Positions 47,239-58,570 of a DNA stretch of 64,000 nt are shown one piece after another. The translations under genes were made by a program, and so were the position numbers. Within the stretch, counting starts at the first letter, position 1; the number at the start of each line of letters is the position of its first letter. Source of the stretch: Perlucidibaca aquatica (GTDB taxonomy: Bacteria > Pseudomonadota > Gammaproteobacteria > Pseudomonadales > Moraxellaceae); contig NZ_LZDB01000001.1 of NCBI RefSeq assembly GCF_001676655.1, forward strand, positions 558,001 through 622,000. The letters are read 5' to 3'. The notes below the pieces were generated by a model. It made no database searches, was not told the origin of the DNA, and saw nothing but the letters and a program-made list of their open reading frames with translations.

Positions 47239-48153
47239 ATGGATATTCGTCAGCTCCGCACCTTGAAGGCTATCCACGATACGGGCTCGTTGGTTGCCGC
47301 CGCTGAGCGCCTGCATCTGACGCAATCCGCGCTATCGCACCAGTTGCGCGAGCTGGAAGCTGAGGTGGATGCCGTGGTGCTGATTCGCAAAACGCGGCCG
47401 CCGCGCTTTACCCAGATTGGCGAGCGCCTGCTTGCCCTCGCGGACACGGTGTTGCCGGCCTTGCGCGAGGCCGAGCGCGACATCATCAAGCTGCGCGGCG
47501 GGCAGGCGGGGCGCTTAATCATGGCCATCGAATGCCACAGCTGCTACGAGTGGCTGATGCCGACGCTGAACATCTTTCGCCAGCATTGGCCCGAGGTCGA
47601 AATCGACTTCCAGAGCGGCTTTCACGGCGATGCCCAGGATGATCTGCAAAACAGCCGCCTCGATTGGGTGGTTACCTCCAACCCCAGCCAGGTCGCAGGC
47701 ATAAGCTATCAACCCTTATTCCAGTACGAGTCGCTATTAGTTTTGAGTAACGATCACGCGCTAAACCAGAAGCGCGAAATTGCCCCCGAAGATTTAGCCG
47801 AGGAAACGCTGATCACTTACCCCGTGGATAGCGACAGGCTCGATATTTTCCAGCACTTCCTAACGCCGGCGGGCGTGATGCCGGCGAAGCTGCGCAGTAC
47901 CGAGCTGACGCTGATGATGGTGCAGTTGGTGGCCAGCGGCCGTGGCGTGGCCGCGTTGCCGAGCTGGGCGGCGGCGGAGTATGTGGCGAGGGGCTGGGTG
48001 AAAACGCGGGCGCTGGGCCATGAGCCAGTGTGGTGCACGCTCTATGCAGCGATTCGCGAAGAGGATGTGACCTTGCCGTATATGCAGGATCTGTTAGCGA
48101 CCATCCGCGACAGTAGCCAGCAGTTTCTCTCGGGCGTCCGGCCTGCGCCCTGA
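47239..48153 (+). CDS. metR: LysR-family regulator MetR
   Basis: A 304-residue LysR-type regulator. The N-terminal helix-turn-helix reads LRTLKAIHDTGSLVAAAERLHLTQSALSHQL, and the rest is the periplasmic-binding-protein-like effector domain (PEVEIDFQSGFHGDAQDDLQ). In E. coli MetR binds homocysteine and activates metE and related genes. Its divergent place beside metE and the perfect MetR operator between them make the assignment firm. ATG 47239 was chosen, since in-frame codons upstream overlap the operator. A bidirectional hairpin separates it from rpoD. Confidence 0.95.
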   Translation: MDIRQLRTLKAIHDTGSLVAAAERLHLTQSALSHQLRELEAEVDAVVLIRKTRPPRFTQIGERLLALADTVLPALREAERDIIKLRGGQAGRLIMAIECHSCYEWLMPTLNIFRQHWPEVEIDFQSGFHGDAQDDLQNSRLDWVVTSNPSQVAGISYQPLFQYESLLVLSNDHALNQKREIAPEDLAEETLITYPVDSDRLDIFQHFLTPAGVMPAKLRSTELTLMMVQLVASGRGVAALPSWAAAEYVARGWVKTRALGHEPVWCTLYAAIREEDVTLPYMQDLLATIRDSSQQFLSGVRPAP

Positions 48154-48180
48154 TCGCCATGCAATGAAACCTGCAAATAT

Positions 48181-48202
48181 AAAGGGCCCCGAAGGACCCT
48201 TT
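48181..48202. terminator. Bidirectional terminator between metR and rpoD
   Basis: AAAGGG and CCCTTT flank a short inner stem (48181-48202). The A- and T-rich outer ends give a U-rich tail on either strand, followed by GTATTT on the plus strand. It serves the convergent metR and rpoD transcripts. Confidence 0.75.
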
Positions 48203-48235
48203 GTATTTACCAAGCGTTCATTCACCGCGCTCGAC

Positions 48236-50173
<1,938 letters not shown>

Positions 50174-50211
50174 GCGGGCCCCCGGTTAAGCCTGTGCAAA
50201 ATAAGAGCGGG

Positions 50212-50241
50212 ATTATACCCGCAAGTGACTGAATTTGTCAG
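50212..50241 (-). promoter_or_regulatory. Internal rpoD promoter with -10 box inside a hairpin
   Basis: On the minus strand CTGACA (50241-50236) and TATAAT (50217-50212) are 18 bases apart, 39 bases before the rpoD start. The perfect TATAAT lies exactly in the 6-nt loop of a 5-bp GCGGG/CCCGC stem (50207-50222). Internal promoters ahead of rpoD are known in the E. coli macromolecular-synthesis operon. Confidence 0.6.
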
Positions 50242-50251
50242 TAGAGCAAGC

Positions 50252-52273
50252 TTAGGTCGATGCCTCGCTTGCGGCCTGACGTTGAAGTTCAGCGTGTTGT
50301 CTTTTGATGTCGGTCAGCGCTTGCAAGGTGCTGCGATCTGGTTGGTGTTGTAGTTGTTTATTGAGGCGGTCGGCCTCTAATTCAAGGGCGCGTAGTCTCA
50401 GGCGGTAAGTGAGATGACGCGCTTCAATCTCAGGGTCCGCTGGCGTGAGCAGCCAGGCTTCTGCAGCAATAGCCGCAAGGGCATCACCTTCCGGCGTGCC
50501 GTGCCAGCTGCCGAGCAGGGCGGCCAAGCTGCGATCAGGGTCGCGCTGCAAGTCATGGAGTAACGCATGCAGGACGCTGGATTCAGGATCATCGAGCGTG
50601 AGTAAAAGATCTTCGGGCCAGCGTGCGGCAAGGTTGGGTGCCTGAAGCAGCAGGCGAATTGTCTGCGCCGACAAAGAACGTAGTGCAGGGGGCTGCGTAC
50701 GCTCACGACGGGGCGTGAAGGGCTGCTTTTTGTCGTTACGACTAAATTTAGTCTCACCAAAAGTAACTTTACGCGCGCCGAACTTGGGTGGATTTGCGTG
50801 TTGTTGGTCTTCGTGGTGCAGCCAAGCCATCGCGTCGGCATCTTCGTCGGGGCCATGAGCCCAGTAGGGTTCATCCGAGCTCTGAGGGTCGCTTGTCGTG
50901 ACGGGGGGCTGTGCGTTGTACTGCGCAGTATCCACTGCCGCTTGCTGTTGCTGAGCCACTTTTTGGGCGGCGCGTTGGTTTAGCTGTTTTTCAATGACAT
51001 CAACACTGAGCTCGGTCAGTTCACTGAGGCGTTGCAATAACAGCGTTTTAAATAGGCTTTCGGGCACCAGAGCGAGCAAAGGTAAAGCTTCGTTAGCAAG
51101 CTTTGAGCGGCCCTCCAGTGAGGTGAGCGTAATGCCCTCACTTAAATGTCGGAACAATTGCTCGGTGAGGGGTACTGAGTCAGCCTCAATTCGTGCCCGA
51201 AAGAGCTCGGGGCCTTCGCGTCGGACGAGGCTGTCGGGATCTTCACCATCGGGTAAAAACAGAAAGCGGGCGCTAACGCCATCTTTTAAGGCGGGCAGGG
51301 CATTTTCTAGGGCACGCCAGGCCGCGCGGCGTCCGGCATTGTCGCCATCGAAGCAAAACACCACATCCGAAACAACTCGAAACAGGCGCTCGATATGGGT
51401 GGTGCTGGTGGCCGTGCCTAACGTTGCGACCGCTTCAGGAATGCCATTTTGGGCGAGAGCAACCACGTCCATATAGCCTTCCACGACCAAAAGTCGCGAG
51501 AGTTTGCCGGACTGGCGCGCCTCATACAGACCATAGAGCTCTTGGCCTTTATGGAAAACGGGAGACTCGGGAGAGTTTAGGTACTTCGGCTTATCGTCGT
51601 TGAGTACGCGACCGCCAAAGGCAATGACGCGGCCACGGAAATCGCGGATCGGGAAGATCACGCGGTCGCGCATGGCATCGTAGACGGAGTTGCGCTGCTC
51701 ATTACGAATGAGCAAGCCAGCCTGCAGCAAGCGCTCGTTGGCAACAGGGTCTTGGCCTAAGTTCTGCAGCAGGTTATCCCAGCCGGGTGGGGCGTAGCCG
51801 AGACGAAAATGTTTTGCCACGGCGCCAGTGACACCGCGCTTTTTCAGGTAGCTCACGGCGCGATCACGCGCGGGGGCTTGGCGCAATTGCTGCTCGAAAA
51901 ATTGCGCGGCTGACTCCAAGGCATCAAACAGGGGCTGTTGGGTATCTCGCGTGCTGCTGCCGGCTTCGCGGGTTTCGGGCAGTGTCATGCCGGCTTGGCC
52001 AGCCAGCTGTTTCAAGCCGTCCATGAATTCCAGACGATCATGCTCGATGAGAAAGCTCAGGGCATTGCCGGAGGCGCCACAACCAAAACAGTAGTAGAAC
52101 TGCTTTTCGCGGTTGACGGTAAAGGAGGGCGACTTTTCTTGGTGGAATGGGCAGCAGGCGGCGTAATTCTTGCCGGCGCGTTTAAGTTTTACGCGGGCAT
52201 CAATCAGATCAACGATATCGGTGCGCAGCAGCACTTCATCAATGAACGCTTGTGGAATTCGACCTGCAGACAT
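50252..52273 (-). CDS. dnaG: DNA primase
   Basis: A 673-residue primase that makes RNA primers for replication. The N-terminal CHC2-type zinc finger is CCPFHQEKSPSF followed by FYYCFGCGASG. The TOPRIM catalytic domain has VVEGYMDVVAL and FDGDNAGRRAAW. The C-terminal region from about residue 520 is the DnaB-helicase-binding domain, preceded by a long hydrophilic linker (about 415-510). It is longer than E. coli DnaG (581), mostly because of that linker. It lies between yqeY and rpoD, as in Pseudomonas. Confidence 0.97.
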   Translation of the reverse strand: MSAGRIPQAFIDEVLLRTDIVDLIDARVKLKRAGKNYAACCPFHQEKSPSFTVNREKQFYYCFGCGASGNALSFLIEHDRLEFMDGLKQLAGQAGMTLPETREAGSSTRDTQQPLFDALESAAQFFEQQLRQAPARDRAVSYLKKRGVTGAVAKHFRLGYAPPGWDNLLQNLGQDPVANERLLQAGLLIRNEQRNSVYDAMRDRVIFPIRDFRGRVIAFGGRVLNDDKPKYLNSPESPVFHKGQELYGLYEARQSGKLSRLLVVEGYMDVVALAQNGIPEAVATLGTATSTTHIERLFRVVSDVVFCFDGDNAGRRAAWRALENALPALKDGVSARFLFLPDGEDPDSLVRREGPELFRARIEADSVPLTEQLFRHLSEGITLTSLEGRSKLANEALPLLALVPESLFKTLLLQRLSELTELSVDVIEKQLNQRAAQKVAQQQQAAVDTAQYNAQPPVTTSDPQSSDEPYWAHGPDEDADAMAWLHHEDQQHANPPKFGARKVTFGETKFSRNDKKQPFTPRRERTQPPALRSLSAQTIRLLLQAPNLAARWPEDLLLTLDDPESSVLHALLHDLQRDPDRSLAALLGSWHGTPEGDALAAIAAEAWLLTPADPEIEARHLTYRLRLRALELEADRLNKQLQHQPDRSTLQALTDIKRQHAELQRQAASEAST

Positions 52274-52347
52274 GTCAGCTCGAGTCAGAAAAAGGCAATG
52301 CGGCAGTGTGCGATAGCATCACAAAGTGTGCAATGCAGTGCAAGGAA

Positions 52348-52791
52348 TCAGCTGAGGCGAGTTTTCACTTGCTGAGAAAGCGCACCGACATCGGCGCGGC
52401 CTGCCACCATGGGGCGTAACAGGTTCATGACTTTGCCCATATCGCGAGCACTGGTAGCACCCGCTTCTGCAATAGCGGCAGAAATCAGCGATGCAAGTTC
52501 GGCATCACTTAAGGGCTCAGGCAAAAAAGTTTGCAAGATGGCAATTTCGGCCAGCTCTTTCACGGCCAATTCGGCACGACCACCTTGTTCAAAGGCAGCG
52601 GCAGATTCGCGACGTTGTTTCACCAGCTTTTCCAGCACAGCCAGTGATCGCGCATCGTCGAGCTCAATGCGCTCATCCACTTCAATTTGCTTGAACGCGG
52701 TTAGCGCCATGCGAACAACACCCAGACGATCTTTGTCTTGGGCGCGCATTGCGTCTTTCATGGCTTCGGTCAGGCGAGCTTTCAGAGACAT
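52348..52791 (-). CDS. yqeY: GatB/YqeY domain-containing protein
   Basis: A 147-residue helical protein of the YqeY family, related to the C-terminal tail domain of the amidotransferase subunit GatB. The motifs MKDAMRAQDKDRLGVVRMALTAFKQIEVDE and ETHFLPEPLSD-like LQTFLPEPLSDAEL are typical. It sits between rpsU and dnaG, as in Pseudomonas. A role in tRNA-dependent amidation or tRNA handling has been suggested for the family but is unproven. Confidence 0.93.
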   Translation of the reverse strand: MSLKARLTEAMKDAMRAQDKDRLGVVRMALTAFKQIEVDERIELDDARSLAVLEKLVKQRRESAAAFEQGGRAELAVKELAEIAILQTFLPEPLSDAELASLISAAIAEAGATSARDMGKVMNLLRPMVAGRADVGALSQQVKTRLS

Positions 52792-52869
52792 GATGGAACC
52801 AGCATGCTAAAGGGATGCAACAACGAGAATTTCAGCGGGGCACATCGCATGACGCGCCCCGTGCTGAAA

Positions 52870-53085
52870 TTAGTACAGGCGCTTAACCTTAACGGCTTCG
52901 CGTTGTACTTTCTTCGCGTGACGCTTTACAGCGGCAGCGGCTTTGCGCTTGCGCTCTTGCGTTGGCTTTTCGAAGAAATCGCGCTTACGCACGTCAGCCA
53001 GAACACCAGCCTTTTCACAGGAACGCTTGAAACGACGCAGGGCGACGTCAAACGGTTCGCCTTCTTTCACTTTAACTTGGGGCAT
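52870..53085 (-). CDS. rpsU: 30S ribosomal protein S21
   Basis: A 71-residue basic protein, the complete S21 ([21 protein letters not shown] to the Lys/Arg-rich C-terminus ending VKRLY), which helps the 30S subunit in translation initiation. It is the first gene of the macromolecular-synthesis operon and diverges from tsaD, as in E. coli and Pseudomonas. The 141-base gap to tsaD must hold both promoters. I could not assign clear boxes. Confidence 0.98.
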   Translation of the reverse strand: MPQVKVKEGEPFDVALRRFKRSCEKAGVLADVRKRDFFEKPTQERKRKAAAAVKRHAKKVQREAVKVKRLY

Positions 53086-53226
53086 GAATGCTCACCTGGG
53101 TTCAGAAATTCGATACGCCGACTGGGCGTGGGGCGCGGATTTTAGCCAGTTATCTTGCGAATGGCAAACCCCCTGTGTGCAGCGTTACACTGTGTGCCAT
53201 CAAATGGCTTCAATTCAGGTGCTGAA

Positions 53227-54249
53227 ATGCGTGTTCTGGGCATGGAAACCTCGTGCGACGAAACCGGCGTAGCGATTTATGACGACGCCGGCCAGGGTCA
53301 GTTATTGGCGCATTGCCTCTATAGTCAAATTGATATGCATGCCGATTACGGTGGTGTCGTGCCGGAACTGGCCTCTCGCGATCACATTCGCAAGATGGTG
53401 CCGCTGGTGCGCGATGTCATGGCGGCGGCGGGATGTCAGCCGGGTGATATCGACGGCATTGCCTACACCGCAGGTCCTGGCTTGGCCGGTGCGCTGTTGA
53501 CTGGGGCATTAATGGCGCGGTCGCTGGCCTATGCTTGGGGCGTGCCTGCCGTGCCTGTACATCACATGGAAGGGCATTTGCTCGCCCCGCTGTTGGAGGC
53601 GAATCCGCCGGCCTTTCCGTTTGTAGCGCTGCTGGTGTCCGGTGGTCATACCCAGCTCATGCGGGTCGATGGCATTGGTCGCTACGCCCTGCTCGGTGAG
53701 TCCATTGATGATGCTGCGGGCGAGGCCTTTGATAAGGTCGCGAAAATGTTAGGGCTGAGCTATCCCGGTGGGCCGGCGGTGGCTCGTATGGCGCTGACGG
53801 GGCGGGATGATGCCTTTAAGTTTCCGCGCCCGATGCTCGACCGGCCCGGCCTCGATTTCTCGTTTAGCGGCTTGAAAACAGCGGTGCTCACCGCACGTCA
53901 GCAAACGGCTGACTACCCCAATAAAACGGCGGATATCTGTGCCAGCTTTGAGGCCGCGGCGGTAGATACGTTAATTCGTAAATGCATTCGCGCAATGCAA
54001 GAAACAGGCTTAAAGCGCATCGTCTTGGCGGGTGGCGTAAGTGCAAATAAGCGCTTACGTTCAGAGCTCGCGGAGGCGTTAAAGCCAATGCAGGCTCAGG
54101 CCTTTTACCCTGCACCCGAATTCTGCACAGACAATGGTGCGATGATTGCGTTTGCTGGCTGTCAGCGCTTACGGGCGGGTGAATCGGTTGGTTTAGGCGT
54201 AAGTGTGAGAGCGCGATGGCCGATGACGGAGCTGTCGGCCATCGCCTGA
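53227..54249 (+). CDS. tsaD: tRNA N6-threonylcarbamoyladenosine transferase subunit
   Basis: A 340-residue TsaD (Gcp/YgjD), which with TsaB and TsaE transfers the threonylcarbamoyl group to A37 of tRNAs reading ANN codons. The N-terminus [17 protein letters not shown] binds ATP, the metal ligands are His113 and His117 in HMEGH, and [12 protein letters not shown] and CTDNGAMIA are conserved C-terminal motifs. ATG 53227 was chosen because the family starts MRVLG(I/M)ETSCD. An upstream extension of 24 codons has no similarity. It diverges from rpsU and converges on plsY. Confidence 0.97.
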   Translation: MRVLGMETSCDETGVAIYDDAGQGQLLAHCLYSQIDMHADYGGVVPELASRDHIRKMVPLVRDVMAAAGCQPGDIDGIAYTAGPGLAGALLTGALMARSLAYAWGVPAVPVHHMEGHLLAPLLEANPPAFPFVALLVSGGHTQLMRVDGIGRYALLGESIDDAAGEAFDKVAKMLGLSYPGGPAVARMALTGRDDAFKFPRPMLDRPGLDFSFSGLKTAVLTARQQTADYPNKTADICASFEAAAVDTLIRKCIRAMQETGLKRIVLAGGVSANKRLRSELAEALKPMQAQAFYPAPEFCTDNGAMIAFAGCQRLRAGESVGLGVSVRARWPMTELSAIA

Positions 54250-54256
54250 GCAGGGC

Positions 54257-54844
54257 TTACTTAAAGCGCCGCTCAGTGCCTTTCAGCAAGGACACGATAT
54301 TGCGTTTATGACGTGCCAACAGCAGCACACTCATGCCCACCACGCCGAGCATGGCCTGGGGCATGAGCCAGCTGGCCAGAAATGGCGCAGCAATAAACGC
54401 AGTAATGGCGCCCACCGATGAAATTCGGGTTAAGGCAAATCCGGCAAGCCAGAGTAATACCACTGCAACGCCTAAGCCCCAATGCAGGCTGAGCATGACG
54501 CCAAGCGCCGTGGCTACGCCTTTGCCGCCCTCAAAGCGGAAAAAGACCGGGTAGAGATGGCCTAGGAAAGCGGCAATACCAACGGCACTGAGCAGGACAT
54601 CACTCATGCCGTACTCGCGCGCCAGGAGCACGGGGATGACCCCTTTCAGCATATCGCCGGTAAGGGTTAGCAAGGCAGCAGGTTTGCCGCCCAAGCGCAA
54701 AACATTGGTGGTGCCGGGGTTGCCGGAGCCGTCTGTGCGAGGGTCAGGCAGCCCCATCAAACGACAAACGATGATCGCCGCCGAGACAGAGCCCAGCAGA
54801 TAAGCGAGAATTAGCGCCGTACAGGCAATTAGGTCGGGGCTCAT
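54257..54844 (-). CDS. plsY: Glycerol-3-phosphate acyltransferase PlsY
   Basis: A 195-residue inner-membrane enzyme with about five membrane segments that acylates glycerol 3-phosphate using acyl-phosphate, the first step of phospholipid synthesis. The three conserved loops are present: SGNPGTTNVLR, FRFEGGKGVAT and the GH(L)YPVFF segment. Its length is normal. It is convergent with tsaD and diverges from folB across 100 bases. Confidence 0.95.
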   Translation of the reverse strand: MSPDLIACTALILAYLLGSVSAAIIVCRLMGLPDPRTDGSGNPGTTNVLRLGGKPAALLTLTGDMLKGVIPVLLAREYGMSDVLLSAVGIAAFLGHLYPVFFRFEGGKGVATALGVMLSLHWGLGVAVVLLWLAGFALTRISSVGAITAFIAAPFLASWLMPQAMLGVVGMSVLLLARHKRNIVSLLKGTERRFK

Positions 54845-54944
54845 GTCTGCTCCATGACTGAAAATGAATAAGTTGCAGTATCGCAGCTTGGCAAAAAACC
54901 TGTCGCAATCCTAGCAAGACAACCTGCGCGCGACGAGGCAACGA

Positions 54945-55304
54945 ATGGATATTGTTTACATCCGAGATTTCAAACTCGAGACAGTCATCGGCATGTTCCA
55001 GTGGGAGCGCCGGATTAAACAGACCTTGAGTTTGGACTTGGAGATGGGCTGGGATATTCGCGCCGCAGCGGCTAGCGATGCCATTGCCGATGCGCTGGAC
55101 TACAAGGCGGTATCGCAGCGTTTAAAAGCGCATGTGGAGACGGCGCATTACGAGCTGGTTGAGACGTTAGCGGAATCGATCTGGACCATCTTGCGAGAGG
55201 AGTTTCAGGTGCCCTGGATGCGACTGCGTGTGAGCAAGCCGGGCGCCGTGCGTGGCGCTCAGGACGTAGGTGTACTCATTGAGCGCGGTCAGCGCACGAG
55301 CTAA
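54945..55304 (+). CDS. folB: Dihydroneopterin aldolase
   Basis: A 119-residue FolB, which cleaves 7,8-dihydroneopterin to 6-hydroxymethyl-dihydropterin in folate synthesis. The N-terminal IVYIRDFKLETVIGMFQWERRIKQ, with the conserved catalytic-region Glu, and the ending KPGAVRGAQDVGVLIER are typical. It converges with 3 bases on a pteridine-reductase-like gene that probably works in the same cofactor pathway. Confidence 0.95.
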   Translation: MDIVYIRDFKLETVIGMFQWERRIKQTLSLDLEMGWDIRAAAASDAIADALDYKAVSQRLKAHVETAHYELVETLAESIWTILREEFQVPWMRLRVSKPGAVRGAQDVGVLIERGQRTS

Positions 55305-55307
55305 GCC

Positions 55308-56075
55308 TTAGCCCCAGACGCTGCGTCCGCCATCTACCGCGATGATTTGGCCGCTGATGTAATCGCTGCCTTCAATCAGGAAGGCAATGGTGTCGGCGAT
55401 GCTATCAAAACCGCCGACGCGCCCCAGTGGCACGCTGGCCAGAATTTTTTCTTGCAGTACCGCCGACATTTCGCCACTGCCCTCAGGCCACGCAATCGCC
55501 CCCGGCGCAACGCCATTAACGCGCACGCGGGGAGCTAGCTCTTTGGCGAGCGACTTTGTCATGGTCCCTAATGCGGCTTTCGCCATGCAATAGACCGTGT
55601 GCTGTGCTAGTGGGAACTCGGCATGAATATCAATGACATTGACGATGCTGCCCCGTGCGCTGGCTTGGAGGGCGGGAGTTAAGGCCTGGCTGAGAAAAAA
55701 GGGCGCGCGAGCGTTGCTGGCAAACAGGTCATCCCACTGCGCTTGTGACGTTGTTCCCACGGGGGTGGGATAGAACGAAGAGGCGTTATTCACCAGGGCG
55801 TCTAATCGCCCATAGGCATCGATGCTGGCGACTGCCAACGCGGTCACGGCACGGGCATCGCTGAGGTTGGCAATGAGCACACGGGCGCTGTCCGGGCGAA
55901 AAGCGTTGAGCTCATCGGCGAGCAGGTGAGCGGTGCGCTGTGAGTGAAAGCAATGGAGTAGCACGCGCCAGCCCTGTCGGTGCAGACGCCGTGCGGTGGC
56001 GGCACCGACGCGACGACCGGCACCGGTAATAAGCACTACGCGAGCATTTAACGGATCGTCGTGAGTCATGGGCAT
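55308..56075 (-). CDS. folM: Pteridine reductase-like SDR
   Basis: A 255-residue SDR of the pteridine reductase type. The cofactor motif is TGAGRRVGAA, with Arg in the place typical of PTR1/FolM and of NADPH use. NNASSFYPTPVG is a hallmark of pteridine reductases, and the active site is IDIHAEF followed by YCMAK. FolM of E. coli reduces dihydrofolate and dihydromonapterin. The nearness of folB supports a pterin role. ATG 56075 or 56069 may be used. It is on the same strand as cca and starts 6 bases after the cca stop. Confidence 0.85.
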   Translation of the reverse strand: MPMTHDDPLNARVVLITGAGRRVGAATARRLHRQGWRVLLHCFHSQRTAHLLADELNAFRPDSARVLIANLSDARAVTALAVASIDAYGRLDALVNNASSFYPTPVGTTSQAQWDDLFASNARAPFFLSQALTPALQASARGSIVNVIDIHAEFPLAQHTVYCMAKAALGTMTKSLAKELAPRVRVNGVAPGAIAWPEGSGEMSAVLQEKILASVPLGRVGGFDSIADTIAFLIEGSDYISGQIIAVDGGRSVWG

Positions 56076-56081
56076 CTCGTT

Positions 56082-57341
56082 TTAGCCTGGGCGAGGGCTC
56101 AGGTGTCGATAGTGGTTACGATAATCGGTGAGTTGACTCAGGCGTTGTTCGGCAATGGCTTTTGCCATATCAGCGCCTTTCAGGCCTTGTGCCAGCAGTG
56201 CAGGCATGTCGACCTGAGTGGCAGCAAATGCACCGAGCCAGTAATCCCGCTGCCAATAATCACGATCTTCCAAACCGGTGCGGCCACGTGCATCGGCTTC
56301 ACAGGCAGTCAGGAAGTCGGCAAAGCGTTCGGGGCGACGCCAAGCATCCAGCAACGTCAATTTGCGCAACAGCGTGTCTGGGCGTAATTCATCGGCGCGA
56401 TGACAGTCGAGATGCCACTCGCCCACCAGCAGCGCCAGTTCCTGCCACGCCTTGGGTGCGCGCAGGCGTTGGCCGATGGCGCGAATCAAGGGCAGGCCAC
56501 GCGCCTCGTGGCCAGTATGGCGGGGCAGCACATCCGTGGGTGTGAGGCCTTTGCCAACATCATGGAGCAAGACGGCGTAACGTATTGCGGCATCGGTCGT
56601 TAGTCGCTCGGCTTGTTGCAGACTGAGCAGGGTGTGCAGGCCCGTATCCACTTCCGGGTGATAGTCGGCGCGCTGCGGAACGCCAAAGAGATGACTCACT
56701 TCCGGCAGCAAAATGGCAAGCGCACCGCAGTCCTGTAGGACATCAAAAAATACATCGGGGCGCGGCCCCGCCAATGCGCGTGACATCTCCTGCCAAACGC
56801 GCTCGGGTGTTAGCGTTTGCAGCTCACCGCTGCGACTGAGCTGCTGCATCAGAGCAAAGGTTTCCGGCGCAATATGAAAGCCCAGGGGTTTAAATCGTGC
56901 CGCAAAGCGGGCAACACGGAGTACGCGCAAGGGGTCTTCGACGAAGGCTGGCGAGACATGGCGGAGCAGTCGTGCTGCCAGGTCCTGTTGCCCTCCACAA
57001 GGGTCGATGATGCTGCCATCGTCGAGCTCGGCCATGGCATTGATGGTCAGGTCGCGGCGTTGTAAGTCCGCTTCCAGCGTGACATCCGGCGAGAAATCAC
57101 AAATGAAGCCGTTATAGCCACTGCCGTGTTTGCGCTCGGTGCGAGCCAGCGCATATTCAGCCTGTGTTTGTGGGTGCAGGAAGACGGGGAATTCGTTGCC
57201 GACCTGGCGATAGCCCTGCGCCAGCAAGTCCTCGGGCGTGGCACCCACCACGACCCAGTCAATATCGACCACGTCCAGGCCGAGCAGACGATCCCGGACA
57301 GCGCCGCCGACGCGATAGGCTTGATAGCGCTGTCCGCTCAT
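56082..57341 (-). CDS. cca: CCA-adding tRNA nucleotidyltransferase
   Basis: A 419-residue class II CCA-adding enzyme that builds or repairs the 3' CCA of t[14 protein letters not shown] and the catalytic DxD in [10 protein letters not shown] lie at the N-terminus. [10 protein letters not shown] and [13 protein letters not shown] follow. A C-terminal HD domain is marked by [11 protein letters not shown], which in E. coli gives added phosphatase and phosphodiesterase activity. ATG 57341 overlaps the apaH stop by four bases. Longer upstream readings are artefacts. Confidence 0.95.
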   Translation of the reverse strand: MSGQRYQAYRVGGAVRDRLLGLDVVDIDWVVVGATPEDLLAQGYRQVGNEFPVFLHPQTQAEYALARTERKHGSGYNGFICDFSPDVTLEADLQRRDLTINAMAELDDGSIIDPCGGQQDLAARLLRHVSPAFVEDPLRVLRVARFAARFKPLGFHIAPETFALMQQLSRSGELQTLTPERVWQEMSRALAGPRPDVFFDVLQDCGALAILLPEVSHLFGVPQRADYHPEVDTGLHTLLSLQQAERLTTDAAIRYAVLLHDVGKGLTPTDVLPRHTGHEARGLPLIRAIGQRLRAPKAWQELALLVGEWHLDCHRADELRPDTLLRKLTLLDAWRRPERFADFLTACEADARGRTGLEDRDYWQRDYWLGAFAATQVDMPALLAQGLKGADMAKAIAEQRLSQLTDYRNHYRHLSPRPG

Positions 57342-58162
57342 CGCAACCCCGGACGGCTGTGGAAGCGTCGGCCGTCTTCCAGCCGATAGGCCGTGAGGTG
57401 GTTGCCCCAGACGCAGCCCGTATCCAGCGCAATGCACTGCGGCTGATGCGTGATGCCGAGAATGGCGGCCCAGTGCCCGAAAATAATTCGGGTGTTGCCC
57501 AGGGCACGGAGGTCGGCGGCATACCAAGGCTTAAGGCCACTGGGCGCGGTATTCGGCGAGTCCTTGTGCAGGAAATCGAGTGCGCCATCGGCATGCAGCA
57601 GTCGCATGCGGGTAAAGACATTGGTGATGGCTCGCAGGCGTGTCACGCCGGCCAGATCATCGCGCCAGATGGCCGGTTCGTTACCGTACATGTTGGCGAG
57701 ATAGCTCAGGGCATCTGCGCCGCGAAGTGCCACTTCGACTTCCTGCGCGTGATCGCGAGCCTGTGCGGGTGTCCAGCCTGGGAGCCAGCCTGCATGGCAA
57801 AGCACATGCGGCTGCGCGGCGACATCCGGCAGCTCAATCAACAGTGGCCGTGCTTGTAACCATGTCATGAGTGCCGTGCGATCGGATGCGTCGAGAATGG
57901 GGAGCGTGCCGTCTTTCGCTTTCAGCGTGGCCAGGCCGTGATGGGCGGCTATGAGGTGTAAATCGTGATTGCCGAGCACGGTGTCTGCTGCCGCACCGAG
58001 GGCATGGATTAGACGCAGCGTGCCTAAGGAATCGGGACCACGAGCAACCAGATCGCCAGCAAAGTAGAGCCGATCTTGTGCCGGGTCGAAGGCGATGGTG
58101 TCGAGCAGGTTTTCCAGCGCGGCGCGACAACCTTGCACATCGCCGATGGCATAGTGCGCCAT
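57338..58162 (-). CDS. apaH: Symmetrical diadenosine tetraphosphatase
   Basis: A 274-residue metallophosphatase that hydrolyses Ap4A to two ADP and also removes Np4 caps from RNA in E. coli. Metal-binding motifs [17 protein letters not shown] and LGNHDLHL are all present, and the ApaH-specific HAGW follows. It is translationally coupled to cca by an ATGA overlap and lies 12 bases after apaG. Confidence 0.97.
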   Translation of the reverse strand: MAHYAIGDVQGCRAALENLLDTIAFDPAQDRLYFAGDLVARGPDSLGTLRLIHALGAAADTVLGNHDLHLIAAHHGLATLKAKDGTLPILDASDRTALMTWLQARPLLIELPDVAAQPHVLCHAGWLPGWTPAQARDHAQEVEVALRGADALSYLANMYGNEPAIWRDDLAGVTRLRAITNVFTRMRLLHADGALDFLHKDSPNTAPSGLKPWYAADLRALGNTRIIFGHWAAILGITHQPQCIALDTGCVWGNHLTAYRLEDGRRFHSRPGLR

Positions 58163-58174
58163 GCAATCTGCCCC

Positions 58175-58570
58175 TTAGTTGAGTACGCGCGGAATGGCCA
58201 GCGTGAAGGCTGGGATGGGCGACTCAAAGCGCTCGCCAACTTCGTTGATCATGCCGTAGCTGCCATGCATGCTGCCCACGGGGGTTTCTAGCACAGAGCC
58301 GCTGGTGTATTCGAAATGCTCGCCCGGTGCCAATGTGGGTTGTTCGCCAATCACGCCATCGCCCCGAACTTCCTGCACGCGTGCCTCGGCGTCGGTGATG
58401 ATCCAATGCCGAGTCAGTAATCGCGCGGTGCGGGCGCCTTCGTTACGAATTCGAATATGGTAAGCAAATACATAGCGCTTCTCGGCCGGATTCGATGGCT
58501 CCGCCAAGTACTCACTGCGCACTTGAATGCTGATGCCATGGGCATCGACCGAATGCACTGATTGGCTCAT
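58175..58570 (-). CDS. apaG: ApaG, Co2+/Mg2+ efflux-type DUF525 protein
   Basis: A 131-residue single beta-sandwich (fibronectin III-like) protein of the ApaG family. YHIRIRNEGARTARLLTRHWIITDA and the Gly-rich PGEHFEYTSGSVLETPVGSMHGSY are the family core. Its molecular role is unclear, though an effect on cobalt resistance is reported in Salmonella. Its start overlaps the rsmA stop by four bases, as usual for this gene group. Confidence 0.96.
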   Translation of the reverse strand: MSQSVHSVDAHGISIQVRSEYLAEPSNPAEKRYVFAYHIRIRNEGARTARLLTRHWIITDAEARVQEVRGDGVIGEQPTLAPGEHFEYTSGSVLETPVGSMHGSYGMINEVGERFESPIPAFTLAIPRVLN

